64,000 nt of DNA from Candidatus Zixiibacteriota bacterium. GTDB lineage: Bacteria > Zixibacteria > MSB-5A5 > GN15 > FEB-12. A program made the translations under genes and the position numbers. A model generated the notes under the pieces. That model made no database searches. It worked only from the letters and a program-made list of their open reading frames with translations, and was not told where the DNA came from. The stretch is from positions 1 through 64,000 of the forward strand of contig JBFMDV010000034.1 of assembly GCA_040753875.1 (NCBI GenBank), in the 5' to 3' direction. This document shows, in pieces, positions 46,701-55,518 of this stretch; within the stretch, counting starts at the first letter, position 1, and each line of letters begins with the position of its first letter.

Positions 46701-47476
46701 GTACGTTTGTCATCCAGTGTCTCAAGCTCTATTCGTATGATGGCGGCACGCACAGCGGTCTGTCGGTGGGCGAAGTGATCGACTGGGATGTTCCGGCGTC
46801 ATCGAGCTCGCAGAATACCGGGGGTTCCGACGCCGGTCGGAAGCTTATCTATCTCCGCGGTACCGGCACCGGCTGCCAAGCCAACACCAATCGCTGGGCC
46901 GGCCAGGCGCTGCTTGGCACACGCATTAACGGCGGTTGTATAGACACCAGTGCCACACCATACAGTGCATACACCGCCAGCAACGTAACCTATGTCTATC
47001 CGACCAACGGATTCGTGGCTTCGGAGATATACGGTCTCATGCAGAATGCAGGTTACCACCCCAGTCTGTCCTCGGTGGACCAGCACGCCAACCTGGTCAC
47101 GTTCGGTTCGTTGACAATCGGTCCGAATGACACGGTTGAGATATACACGGTCATCACGACCGTCCGCAACAGTGCCAGTAACGGTCAGCTTCTGACGCAG
47201 GTTGACCAGGCCCGCAAGTGGTTTGCAGTCCATGTGCCGCAATGTACCGGCGGCGGATGCTGCACTGGGACAACCGGCAATCTCGACGGGGATCCAAGTG
47301 ACCTGATCGACATATCCGACCTATCAGCCATGGTGGATTATCTCTTCTTTGGCGGTTCAATCTCCAGTTGTTTTGAGGAGAATGATATCGATGGGTCACT
47401 AAGCGTGGATATCGCCGACCTGTCATTGCTGGTGGATTATTTGTTCTTCGGTGGGACTCTGCCGAACTGCCCGTGA
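43736..47476 (+). CDS. Secreted BNR/VPS10-like beta-propeller protein with TSP3 repeats and dockerin-like C-terminus
   Basis: A 1246-aa protein with an N-terminal signal/anchor helix (WTLVVVGCLAGAFWLW). Residues about 105-780 contain twelve Asp-box motifs of the S/T-x-D/N-x-G-x-x-W kind (STNYGQNW, STDGGNNW, SLDKGDTW, TTNLGTTW and others), as in sortilin/VPS10-type propellers. Then come thrombospondin type 3 calcium repeats (DSDLDGKPDLCDNCPSVSNP, DSDMNGIGDACE), a roughly 300-residue beta-rich region, and a dockerin-like end of two EF-hand units (LIDISDLSAMVDYLFFGG and VDIADLSLLVDYLFFGG). No cohesin gene is in the window. Catalysis is not evident; adhesion or polymer binding at the surface is inference. 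A terminator follows. Confidence 0.82.
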   Translation: MRRAVWTLVVVGCLAGAFWLWQSSDMGDGQGAFSTGENSRQAETGYYHMKGHGKMPRRLEARPNEWFLFQRAYPFDTVPNDKYRAAVTYTEDLLASASFKRTPFAASVWSEAGPSNIPGRITDIEALVSDPAKVYAASAAGGVFYSTNYGQNWTPVFDNAGSFSIGDIAINPSNSDTIFIGTGEANPAFDTYEGNGLWRSTNGGTVWTQVGLPSSYRIGRIIIDPTDTRRIWVAAGGKVFGGGNPERGIYRSTDGGNNWSQVLYVSDTTGGIDLAYNATGNVLFAAMWERVRIVNLPRRLGGITSGLYRSLDKGDTWTLLGAGNGLPGPSADMGRIGVTLDPGSNTVYAAYADRFGVFTGLYKSTNLGVSWTEVNDAALFSAPLYASWQGGWYFGQVRTAPNNPNDVYALGLDIWKSSDGGGSWNWYSSGVHVDQHALWINPNNSNEMYAGCDGGVNYSSNGGASWTVRDMHNTQFYAITIDRNNPQRLYGGAQDNGTMRTLTGALNDYQPIWGGDGFYVLVDPADPNIIYAESQNGNLVKSIDGAATFSGATSGIDFSVERHAWNTPVVMDPSNRNILYYGTNYLYKTTNGANLWTKISPDLTNGPHPYSAFGCVTTIAVANTDGNVVYVGTDDGNVWVTQNGGTGWTAISGTLPDRWVTRVAVDPTSAGTAYVTLSGYFEGSSTPHIYRTTNFGTSWTGISGNLPNVPVNDVIVDPANTSQLFVGTDVGVYITTNLGTTWSPLGTGLPILPIHDIAFDQRSRKLVAGTHGRSMYSTTVDCPGITDSDLDGKPDLCDNCPSVSNPDQADLDYDNIGDACDNCVDPDKDGFGNPGYPGTTCGIDNCPTVYNPGQEDSDMNGIGDACEVSQSFVEDTIATTCLQLAVNDGGRFGISRAGASMDYLFQGDCEAVYMYDGSPVIAWTSGGNYFAKYYMFSQNLFVKPLSGDPTIPSVDSGAFEFYRTGTFMSDDQTIGLQKTWWAPRQADTCTFVIQCLKLYSYDGGTHSGLSVGEVIDWDVPASSSSQNTGGSDAGRKLIYLRGTGTGCQANTNRWAGQALLGTRINGGCIDTSATPYSAYTASNVTYVYPTNGFVASEIYGLMQNAGYHPSLSSVDQHANLVTFGSLTIGPNDTVEIYTVITTVRNSASNGQLLTQVDQARKWFAVHVPQCTGGGCCTGTTGNLDGDPSDLIDISDLSAMVDYLFFGGSISSCFEENDIDGSLSVDIADLSLLVDYLFFGGTLPNCP

Positions 47477-47505
47477 GGCATATTTGATTTCTTACTATTG
47501 AAAGG

Positions 47506-47532
47506 AAGCTGGGCACCCCAGGTGCCCGGCTT
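47506..47532 (+). terminator. terminator of the BNR/VPS10-like gene
   Basis: AAGCTGGGCACC (47506-47517) pairs with GGTGCCCGGCTT (47521-47532) with one wobble and a 3-nt loop, followed by CTTTGTCT. It starts 30 nt after the stop. Confidence 0.75.
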
Positions 47533-47733
47533 CTTTGTCTGCAACAGGTCGTCGAGGATAATACTTCCGAGCATGGATAGCAAGAGAGACCTTCGCCTCG
47601 CCCCCGGTGCACGGCTATCGGCGCTTACCGATCATCGCCCCACGACATCTCTTGCATTGAGGGACCGAATGTGCTACCATATCATCAAGCACTGGGGCTT
47701 CCCATAACGTGCGCCGGCCGGAGGGCCCGCCCA

Positions 47734-50145
47734 ATGGACCAGAATCACAATACCGACGATCAAACCGATTCATTCGCCATGTGGTGTGCGGGTGCGACAG
47801 TCGCCCACTACAAAATCATCCAGCGCATCGGCGCCGGAGGTATGGGGGAACTGTTTTTGGCCCAGGACACCCGCCTCGACCGACTGGTGGCGCTCAAAAC
47901 ACTCGCCCCGAAACTGGCAGCCGATAACAAAGCACGCAACCGTCTTCTGACCGAGGCGCGCGCGGCCGCCCGGTTGTCACACCCGAACATCTGCGCCATC
48001 TACGCTATCGAAGAGACCTCCGATGCCCACTTTATCGCCATGGAATATGTGCAGGGGAAAACGCTCCGTGAAATGGCTGATTGCGCCCCCGTGGAACTGG
48101 CCGCGCTTATCGACGTGGCCATGCAATGCTGTCTCGGTTTGAGCGTGGCCCATGCCGGGGGTGTGATCCACCGCGATATCAAACCCTCCAACATCATGAT
48201 CGACCGTCGCGGCTGTGTCAAACTCATGGATTTTGGACTGGCGACTTCCATTTCTCCGGAGTCAGAGGACACGACGGTACGCGGGACTGTCCCCTACATG
48301 TCGCCGGAGCAGGTGACCGGCAAGGCCGTTGACACCCGCAGCGACATTTTCTCCCTGGGGGTGGTGTTGTACGAGCTGACCACCGGACAACGTCCTTTCA
48401 GCGGCGATTTTGGCGCGTCGGTCGCCTATGCCATCGTGTATGAGGAGCCTCTACCCTTGGTCGCGCTTCGGCCGGAGATTCCCGGCGTCTGGCGGAGTAT
48501 CGTCCAACGCGCCATGCAAAAGGATGTCGAGCGACGATATCAAAGCGCCGAAGATATGCTGACCGACCTCAGATCGATACAAACCGTCTCAAGTCGCGTA
48601 CACACGCCGCCGTGTGAACCGGTCTCGGTCGCGGTCTATCCGTTTCGCAACATGAGCGATGACCCGCATATCGATTATGTCGCCGACGGCCTTTGCGATG
48701 ACATCATCACGCTTCTCACCAAAATTCGCAGGTTGAATCTCCCTTCGCGCACGGCCGTCTTCCGACTGCGGGAGCGACAGCGCGACGCTGTCCAGACGGC
48801 TCGCGAACTGATGGCGACCAATGTCCTGGAAGGGAGCATTCGGCAACACGGCGAAATCATGCGCATTCACGTGCGGATGGTTCGCGCGCAGGACAGCTTC
48901 GTTGTCTGGTCGGAGACGTATGACCGCGCCATGACTGACCTGCTGCAACTGCAGGCGGATATCGCGCATCGGGTGGTGGCGGCGCTTGACTTTGAATTGA
49001 CCGGCGACCAGGAGCGCCTCATCACGCGCAAGACCAGAGTGAATCCGGATGCGTACGACCGGTATCTGCGCGGCAAACATTGCCTGCGTAAGAGAACCTC
49101 AACCTCCGTGCTGGAGGCGATTGACCTTCTTGAGAAAGCCACCAAGCTTGACCCTACTTTCGCAGCCGCGCACGCCGAACTGGCGGTGGCGTATGGTCTG
49201 TACCATACCTACGGCTTTGGTCAGGGTGCTGAACTGCCTCAACAGGCTTTCGCAGCCGCTACCCGGGCTGTGGAGCTTGATCCGGCGTCGTCGGAAGCAC
49301 ACATGTCGATGGTGTTTGCTCTCCGAAATGTGAGTATCAAAAGAACGGAGGCCGAATTGCGCACGGCCATCGCCCTTGATCCCAACAACTCCGAGGCGCA
49401 TCACTACCTGGCGCACGCGCTCGTTCTGAGAGGTTACTATCGAGCCGCGGAATCCGCCGAACAAATAGCGATCCGGCTGGACCCATTGAACGAAATTTCA
49501 CGCGCTCATTTGGCGCGCATTTGTTTTTTCCATGGCGACCTGGCAAAAGCGATGGAACAAGCTGACAATCTGCTCGAGTACGCGACTGGCTCGCACCTGG
49601 CCCATTTTACGAAAGGCTGGTTGTACTGGAGCACCCGCAGATGGTCCGATGCGGTTAACTGTTTCGAGCTTGCATTGAGCGCTGGTGCAGATGACCACTA
49701 TTTGGCAGACTACTTGAGTGACTGTTATCGCCGTCTTAAGTCATACGATAAAGCAATCGCTTGTTTAGAACGTGGACTGCAGAAGAACCCAGCGCAACAC
49801 CTGCTTGAGGCCCGCCTCGGTCAGGTGTTAGCTGAGTTGGGTGAAAAGGAACGCGCTGCGAGCCACTTCGACCAAGCGCGTCTACTGCTTCAGAGAGAGA
49901 GCCAGGCAGGACTACAGCCAGCGTCAGCTCTCTTCCAGTACGACCGAGCGTGGCTCTACGCCCTTCAGAACAATGCAGAAGAGTCAATTCACCAGTTGCA
50001 CCTTGCTGTCGAAAACGACCTCGGCCATTACGCCGATCTACGGACCCGACCGGACTGGGATTCTCTGCGATTACACGGCCAATTCACCAGACTGGTCGAC
50101 GATCTGGAATCACGGAAACGGAACGAAGATCGATCTGTGTCCTGA
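47734..50145 (+). CDS. Ser/Thr protein kinase with TolB-like domain and TPR repeats
   Basis: An 803-aa protein. Residues about 28-295 are a PknB-type kinase: GAGGMGELF, Lys 55 in VALKTL, HRDIKPSN at 146-153, DFGLATS and SPEQVTGKAVDTRSDIFSLG (all catalytic residues present). Residues about 312-440 resemble the TolB-like domain often joined to kinases and adenylate cyclases (VAVYPFRNMSDDPHIDYVADGL). From about 460 to the end are TPRs. No transmembrane helix is apparent, so it is probably cytoplasmic. GGAGGG lies before ATG 47734. Substrates are unknown; the flanking secreted proteins give no clear link. Confidence 0.88.
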   Translation: MDQNHNTDDQTDSFAMWCAGATVAHYKIIQRIGAGGMGELFLAQDTRLDRLVALKTLAPKLAADNKARNRLLTEARAAARLSHPNICAIYAIEETSDAHFIAMEYVQGKTLREMADCAPVELAALIDVAMQCCLGLSVAHAGGVIHRDIKPSNIMIDRRGCVKLMDFGLATSISPESEDTTVRGTVPYMSPEQVTGKAVDTRSDIFSLGVVLYELTTGQRPFSGDFGASVAYAIVYEEPLPLVALRPEIPGVWRSIVQRAMQKDVERRYQSAEDMLTDLRSIQTVSSRVHTPPCEPVSVAVYPFRNMSDDPHIDYVADGLCDDIITLLTKIRRLNLPSRTAVFRLRERQRDAVQTARELMATNVLEGSIRQHGEIMRIHVRMVRAQDSFVVWSETYDRAMTDLLQLQADIAHRVVAALDFELTGDQERLITRKTRVNPDAYDRYLRGKHCLRKRTSTSVLEAIDLLEKATKLDPTFAAAHAELAVAYGLYHTYGFGQGAELPQQAFAAATRAVELDPASSEAHMSMVFALRNVSIKRTEAELRTAIALDPNNSEAHHYLAHALVLRGYYRAAESAEQIAIRLDPLNEISRAHLARICFFHGDLAKAMEQADNLLEYATGSHLAHFTKGWLYWSTRRWSDAVNCFELALSAGADDHYLADYLSDCYRRLKSYDKAIACLERGLQKNPAQHLLEARLGQVLAELGEKERAASHFDQARLLLQRESQAGLQPASALFQYDRAWLYALQNNAEESIHQLHLAVENDLGHYADLRTRPDWDSLRLHGQFTRLVDDLESRKRNEDRSVS

Positions 50146-50183
50146 TCGTGCGAACCTCCGTGACGGCGTCATCGATCCTGAAG

Positions 50184-50765
50184 CTATCTCCCTTCGCGAA
50201 GTTGTTGCAGCAACTTCCTAAGCGAGTCCAACTGCCTGCTCATCGCGCGGTTCTCAACAGTATACGCCTTCATCATAGTCTTCTGAGAAGCGAACTCCTG
50301 TGCATAATGAAGGGTATCGCCGAGCGTATCGATGGCAACCGCGGTCGCCAGGCTGTTTGATGGAATGTAGCCTTCGATTGCCCTCACTATTTGTACCCGT
50401 GGCAGGATCGGATCGGACCACGAGGGTTGTACCTCAAGATACCTCATCGGCATCACCGAGTCGCCGGTCACTGTGCCATACAACACGGCGTTGCTGATTG
50501 GTCCGAGTGAGACCCAGATAACACCGGCCGCTGACGCCTCTACCAGGCGGGTGTCTTCCCAGAGCGGCTCGCCGCCGGTCGGCTGGTCGAAAATTCTGAA
50601 AGTCACGTCGTACTGCCCAGCCCCAACCGGATTGCCGGAGGTGCCGAGCAAGACTCCTTGATAGATGACCAGGCTTCCGGCCGGGACGACAGATGTGCCG
50701 GTTGTGATCACGCTGGCAAGCAGAACCAGTCCGAGTCCTAAGATCGTGCAGATGATCAGTCTCAT
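50184..50765 (-). CDS. Secreted protein with tail-fibre-like N-domain and coiled-coil end
   Basis: A 193-aa protein with a signal peptide (MRLIICTILGLGLVLLASVI). LVIYQGVLLGTSGNPVGAGQ, YDVTFRIFDQPTGGEPLWED and VIWVSLGPISNAVLYGT follow the pattern 'YQG.L.d..GnPv..G.Y.vtF.iyd...GG..lW', seen at the start of many secreted or tail-fibre-like proteins. The end (ENRAMSRQLDSLRKLLQQLREG) is a likely coiled coil for oligomerisation. AAAGGAGG precedes the ATG by 6 nt. It is convergent with the kinase gene. Function unknown. Confidence 0.7.
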   Translation of the reverse strand: MRLIICTILGLGLVLLASVITTGTSVVPAGSLVIYQGVLLGTSGNPVGAGQYDVTFRIFDQPTGGEPLWEDTRLVEASAAGVIWVSLGPISNAVLYGTVTGDSVMPMRYLEVQPSWSDPILPRVQIVRAIEGYIPSNSLATAVAIDTLGDTLHYAQEFASQKTMMKAYTVENRAMSRQLDSLRKLLQQLREGR

Positions 50766-51019
50766 GATAACCCTCCTTTGTTGGGTATATGATATTTTGG
50801 TGCGGAGTTTGTATTAGCCCTCTGTACAGTCGCTTCCGGCCACTTAATCGCCGACCCGGCAATGGCGCTTAGGTTAGTTCTGGAAACTCACAGGTGCACG
50901 ATTGGCCCGAACCGACCGGATGACAATAGTATAGACCCATGAACACCACAAGTCAAGCGGGATTTCACCCTGCGAATCGGAACCAAACGTGACGTGTTCA
51001 GATCTGCATACTGTACAAG

Positions 51020-51736
51020 TCAATGGAGACAGGTGGCGAAACCCGGATCGGCTCTGAAGCCATTCGGGAAGAAACTGGCGTAATCTTGGAGTATTTGTCT
51101 TACCTCATCGTACACGTGCCACATGCGGATCTCGGGTGCCAACGGAATAGAGTAGTATACATACAGCCACTCGTTGGTATCGGGAAAGATCACACGCATC
51201 CTCCGAGGAGCGGCCGACTGATGTATGACATCGCCAACTCTATCCTGGAGGAATTGCAGGTAAGCTCGTTCCACTAACTCCCCCAGCGAATCGTCAGGAT
51301 TTCTGTAAGGAAAAACTGCCAGAAGAGTGTCCGCAAACACCCACTGCCACCAGACGTCTACGTCGAATACAATATCATGCGTTACTCGGACTTCTTGTAC
51401 CGTGTCCGGATAAGTGAAGTCAGTCTCGACAATCAACGAGTAGAGACCTGATGGGAGTTGGATCTCGAACCACGACGAGTCGTCCGTGAGACATGAGTCG
51501 CTTTTCCCCGAACTGTCAACAAACGTGAGCAAAGCACGCCTTTCCGTTAGGGAGGCATAGGGGTATCCACCGGGCGGGTTATTTACGGGATCACGAAGCT
51601 CACACCTCCATGCAACAACCTGCCCAGTCACGCTATTTAGGACCTCAGGTTTGATCGGTTGGTCGTCATCGGAGCATGACCAGCACAGAAAGCCAAGCAC
51701 CAGCGCGGCCATCCAAACGAAAAGTTTGTTTCTCAT
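51020..51736 (-). CDS. Putative lipoprotein of unknown function
   Basis: A 238-aa protein starting MRNKLFVWMAALVLGFLCWSCSDDD: a short signal with a Cys followed by acidic residues, as in many lipoproteins, although the residues just before Cys (CWS) do not fit the strict lipobox. The next part (VTGQVVAWRCELRDP, then FEIQLPSGLYSLIVETDF) resembles a small carboxypeptidase-regulatory-like beta domain. The remainder has many aromatic residues and no known family. GGGAGG lies 5 nt before ATG 51736; a longer in-frame extension has no support. It is divergent from ileS. Function unknown. Confidence 0.65.
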   Translation of the reverse strand: MRNKLFVWMAALVLGFLCWSCSDDDQPIKPEVLNSVTGQVVAWRCELRDPVNNPPGGYPYASLTERRALLTFVDSSGKSDSCLTDDSSWFEIQLPSGLYSLIVETDFTYPDTVQEVRVTHDIVFDVDVWWQWVFADTLLAVFPYRNPDDSLGELVERAYLQFLQDRVGDVIHQSAAPRRMRVIFPDTNEWLYVYYSIPLAPEIRMWHVYDEVRQILQDYASFFPNGFRADPGFATCLH

Positions 51737-51954
51737 AAGAACCTCCCTGGCTCTGTGAGCCGTGTAAATCTCCAATCCTAATAATATACCAGATTGTCCA
51801 GACTCCGTACACAATATCCCTCTCTTGTGAGACGTTTCAGGAGCCAGACTGTGCATCAATAGTAGGGGCAGGCGAGCCCCGTCGGCCCCCCATTTTTCCT
51901 TTGGCAAATCAACCTCAAGGCCCTACCTTTGCCGATTGCCGAGGAATGAAAACA

Positions 51955-54900
51955 ATGCGATTCGACCCGTTCAAAGACCAGTTCAGTCTCCCTGCCGCCG
52001 AGGAGAAAATCCTCGCCTTCTGGCAGGATCAGGAGGTGTTCCACAAGGCCCACGATGCGTCTTTGGATAGGCCGGAATTCGTCTTTTACGAGGGTCCCCC
52101 GACGGCCAACGGCCGCCCCGGCATTCACCATGTTATCTCGCGTGCTGTCAAGGACTTAGTGTGTCGTTACAAAGCCATGAAGGGGTTCCGGGTGGACCGG
52201 AAAGCGGGCTGGGATACCCACGGCCTTCCGGTCGAAATCGAAGTCGAAAAAGCGCTCAAGCTGGACTCCAAGGCCAAAGTGCTTGAATACGGTATAGCCG
52301 CGTTCAACCAGAAATGCCAGGAGTCAGTTTTCAAATACCTCAAGGACTGGGACGAGATTACGCGCCGGATCGGCTACTGGCTGGACCTCGACGATGCCTA
52401 TGTCACACTCAAAAACGAATACATCGAGTCGGTCTGGTGGATTCTGAAAAACTTCTTCGACCGGGACCTGCTGTACCAGGGATACAAGACTGTCCCGTTC
52501 TGTCCGCGCTGCGGCACCGGCTTGTCCAGCCATGAGGTCGCCCAGGGGTACGATCTGGTCAAAGACCCATCGCTGTTCGTCAAGGTGAAAGCGGCCGACG
52601 GCGATTTCAGCTATCTCGTCTGGACCACCACGCCCTGGACCCTTCCCTCCAATGCTGCCCTCTGCATGAAACCGGATGCCGACTATGTGTTGGTCGAGCA
52701 CGAAGGCGAAAAACTCGTCCTGGCCGAGGCTCTCGTGCATCGCGTTCTCGGTGAAGACAAGACCGCGCTCAAGCGTTTCAAAGGGTCCGATTTTCTCAAG
52801 CGCCGCTATATCCCGCTGTTCGACATATTCAAAGACAAATCGGATAAAGCATTCTATGTCATCAACGGAGACTTCGTCACACTCGAGGACGGTACCGGTA
52901 TCGTGCACATCGCTCCCGGTTACGGCGCCGATGACTACGAAATAGGCAAGGCGTACGGTCTACCGGTTCTTCAGGCTGTCGAGGCGAACGGCTACTTTGT
53001 CAAGCACGCAAAGCCATACAACGGCATGTATATCAAAGATGCCGACAAGGTCATCACCAAAGACCTGAAAACGGCTGGGCGCCTGTTCAAGATTGAGCAG
53101 TACGAGCACAACTATCCGTTCTGCTGGCGCTGCGATTCGCCGCTGATCTACATCGCTCGACAGTCGTGGTATATCAAGACCACGCAGTTCAAAGAGCAGT
53201 TGATCGCCAATAACAACGCAATTAACTGGGTCCCCGATGAGATTCGCACCGGCCGGATGCTGAACTGGCTGGAGAACAACGTCGACTGGGCCCTCTCTCG
53301 TGAGCGGTTTTGGGGCACGCCGCTGCCGATTTGGGTATGCGACAAGCAGGGCTGTTCCAAGCTGCGCGCGGTCAGCTCCGTGGAACAATTGCGAAAAGAA
53401 GGCATCAGTGTTCCCACCGACCTGGATTTGCACAAACCGATGATCGACACAATCAAGCTCAAATGCGAGTGCGGCTCGACTATGACGCGCGTACCGGAGC
53501 TTATCGATGTCTGGTTCGATTCCGGCGCTATGCCGTACGCCCAGTGGCATTATCCGTTCGAGAACAAAGAGCTGTTTGAACGAAAATACCCGGCCGATTT
53601 CATCTCCGAGGCGGTCGACCAGACCCGCGGATGGTTCTATTCGCTGCTGGCGATTTCCACCATGCTGTTCGACAAGCCGCCGTTCAAGAATGTGGTGGTG
53701 CTCGAATTCATACTCGACAAAGAGGGGAAGAAGATGTCCAAGCACAAAGGGAATGTGGTGGACCCCTTTGTAACTGTCGCCAAATACGGCGCCGACCCGG
53801 TGCGGTGGTATCTTCTCTCGACCTCAAACCCCTGGATGCCGACACGCTTCGACGAAGATGGCTTGGCCGAGGTGGTCCGCAAATATTTCGACACCCTTCG
53901 CAACACGTACACGTTCTTTGCCATCTACGCCAATATCGATGATGTCGTAAGCAAGGCGAATGCGGCAGATACGACGATTGAGCAATATCTCGAACGGAAA
54001 GCCGGCCCGCCGGAGCGGTTCGATCTCTGGGTCATGTCGCGCTATCACTCGCTGGTGAAAGATGTCACCGACTGTTTCGACCGTTATGAAATCACCCGGC
54101 CGGTCCGCGCCATGCAGAACTTCGTCATCGACGATCTCTCCAACTGGTATGTGCGGCTCAACCGCCGTCGCTACTGGGCCAAAGCAGATGATCCTTCCAA
54201 GATGCGCGCCTATCTGACCCTCTACCGTATCCTCGAGGGGGTCTGCCGCCTGAGCGCGCCGGTGTCGCCGTTTATCTCGGAGCTGCTCTGGAAAGAACTG
54301 ACTGGCGAAACACGCCAGCGCCACAACCTGCCGCTTTCGGTTCACATGATGCCATTCCCCGAAGTCGATTCGGCCCTGGTGAACGCCGAACTTGAGGACT
54401 CCATGGAGTTGGTGCGGACAGTCGTGTCGCTGGGGCGGGCGGCCCGGTCGCGCAAGAACCTCAAAGTGCGCCAGCCACTGGCGCGCCTTCTGGTCAATAT
54501 CGCCGGAGCAAATCAGTTTGAAAAATTGACCGAAGATATCGATATTATCCGGGACGAGTTGAATATAAAGGAAGTGATTGCTGCGGTCGATTTAGACCAG
54601 TACATCACCTACGCCGCCAAGCTCAATTTCAAGAGTGCCGGTCCCAAGCTGGGCGGCCATGTCAAAGCGGCGCAGGCGCATGTTGGCAAAATGGACTCTG
54701 TTGCGGTCAAGCAGTTCAGCCAGAGCGGCGAACTGTCGTTCGATGACAACGGCACCAAAGTCACCCTGATCGCCGATCTGGTCGAGGTGCAGAGAATCGA
54801 GCGGGATGGCTTCGCGGTCGAATCCGATGGTCCGGTGACGGTCGCCCTGTCGGTCAAGTTGACCCCGGAGTTGATCGACGAAGGGTTCGCTCGTGAAATG

Positions 54901-55134
54901 GTGAACAAAATCCAGAACATGCGCAAAAGTTCCGGGTTTGAAGTCACCGATCATATTATGGTAAGGATCGGCTGCGCCGGGAGATTGAAAGCGGCGACCA
55001 GCAAACACGAAGAGTTCATCCGCCGGGAAACTCTGGCCCGACGAATCGAGTTTATAGAGGCAGGTGCCGTTGATGGCGCTACGGAGTGGAATATCAACGG
55101 GGAAAAGGCCGCTATCGCGGTGGCCAAACTGTAG
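51955..55134 (+). CDS. ileS: Isoleucyl-tRNA synthetase
   Basis: A 1059-aa class I synthetase. The HIGH-type signature lies in GPPTANGRPGIHHVISRA, the KMSKS loop in KKMSKHKGNVVDPF, and the editing (CP1) domain carries LVWTTTPWTLPSNAALC. WDTHGLPVEIEVEKAL and FWGTPLPIWVCDKQGC are further marks. The signature and length fit the eukaryote-like IleS type, often linked to mupirocin tolerance; that is family knowledge, not shown here. ATG 51955 (GAGG 10 nt upstream) is preferred over ATG 51946 and TTG 51901. traR/dksA follows 15 nt later. Confidence 0.95.
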   Translation: MRFDPFKDQFSLPAAEEKILAFWQDQEVFHKAHDASLDRPEFVFYEGPPTANGRPGIHHVISRAVKDLVCRYKAMKGFRVDRKAGWDTHGLPVEIEVEKALKLDSKAKVLEYGIAAFNQKCQESVFKYLKDWDEITRRIGYWLDLDDAYVTLKNEYIESVWWILKNFFDRDLLYQGYKTVPFCPRCGTGLSSHEVAQGYDLVKDPSLFVKVKAADGDFSYLVWTTTPWTLPSNAALCMKPDADYVLVEHEGEKLVLAEALVHRVLGEDKTALKRFKGSDFLKRRYIPLFDIFKDKSDKAFYVINGDFVTLEDGTGIVHIAPGYGADDYEIGKAYGLPVLQAVEANGYFVKHAKPYNGMYIKDADKVITKDLKTAGRLFKIEQYEHNYPFCWRCDSPLIYIARQSWYIKTTQFKEQLIANNNAINWVPDEIRTGRMLNWLENNVDWALSRERFWGTPLPIWVCDKQGCSKLRAVSSVEQLRKEGISVPTDLDLHKPMIDTIKLKCECGSTMTRVPELIDVWFDSGAMPYAQWHYPFENKELFERKYPADFISEAVDQTRGWFYSLLAISTMLFDKPPFKNVVVLEFILDKEGKKMSKHKGNVVDPFVTVAKYGADPVRWYLLSTSNPWMPTRFDEDGLAEVVRKYFDTLRNTYTFFAIYANIDDVVSKANAADTTIEQYLERKAGPPERFDLWVMSRYHSLVKDVTDCFDRYEITRPVRAMQNFVIDDLSNWYVRLNRRRYWAKADDPSKMRAYLTLYRILEGVCRLSAPVSPFISELLWKELTGETRQRHNLPLSVHMMPFPEVDSALVNAELEDSMELVRTVVSLGRAARSRKNLKVRQPLARLLVNIAGANQFEKLTEDIDIIRDELNIKEVIAAVDLDQYITYAAKLNFKSAGPKLGGHVKAAQAHVGKMDSVAVKQFSQSGELSFDDNGTKVTLIADLVEVQRIERDGFAVESDGPVTVALSVKLTPELIDEGFAREMVNKIQNMRKSSGFEVTDHIMVRIGCAGRLKAATSKHEEFIRRETLARRIEFIEAGAVDGATEWNINGEKAAIAVAKL

Positions 55135-55149
55135 CATGCGGAGCACACG

Positions 55150-55518
55150 ATGAAAAAGGCCGATTTGAAAAAGTACGAGACACTCCTTCTGGCCAAGAAG
55201 AAGGAGCTGCTCGATGAAATGGGTGTCATCGGCACCACCATGAAAGAGTCCTCCGGCGACCTGTCGTCTTACTCATATCACATGGCCGACCAGGGGACCG
55301 ACACCATGGAGCGCGAAATGCAGTTTATGTTCGCTTCCAAATCCGGGCGGCTGGTGTACCATATTGATGAAGCACTGCGCCGTATCCAGGATGGTTCCTA
55401 TGGCACCTGCCAGACCTGTAGCAAGCCGATAAGCCAGGCCCGTCTGGAAGCCGTGCCACACGCGCGCTTGTGCATCGACTGCAAGTCCAAGGAAGAGGAG
55501 AAGAAATCTGGCCGCTGA
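55150..55518 (+). CDS. TraR/DksA-type zinc-finger protein
   Basis: A 122-aa protein with an N-terminal coiled coil (LKKYETLLLAKKKELLDEMG) and a C-terminal four-Cys zinc finger (CQTCSKPISQARLEAVPHAR, then CIDC). DksA-type proteins bind RNA polymerase in its secondary channel and act with ppGpp. The acidic pair at the coiled-coil tip is not clearly kept (ADQGTDTMERE lies there), so RNA polymerase regulation is likely but not certain. Its end contains the ribosome site and start of lspA. The order ileS-traR/dksA-lspA is recurrent in several phyla. Confidence 0.9.
   Translation: MKKADLKKYETLLLAKKKELLDEMGVIGTTMKESSGDLSSYSYHMADQGTDTMEREMQFMFASKSGRLVYHIDEALRRIQDGSYGTCQTCSKPISQARLEAVPHARLCIDCKSKEEEKKSGR

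Noticed and set aside
43600-51900. Mobile genetic element
   Set aside because: No integrase, transposase, tRNA target or direct-repeat boundary could be found around the accessory stretch.
51737-51954. Possible T-box leader before ileS
   Set aside because: No T-box core sequence or terminator/antiterminator pair is visible, and T-box control of ileS is mainly a Gram-positive trait.
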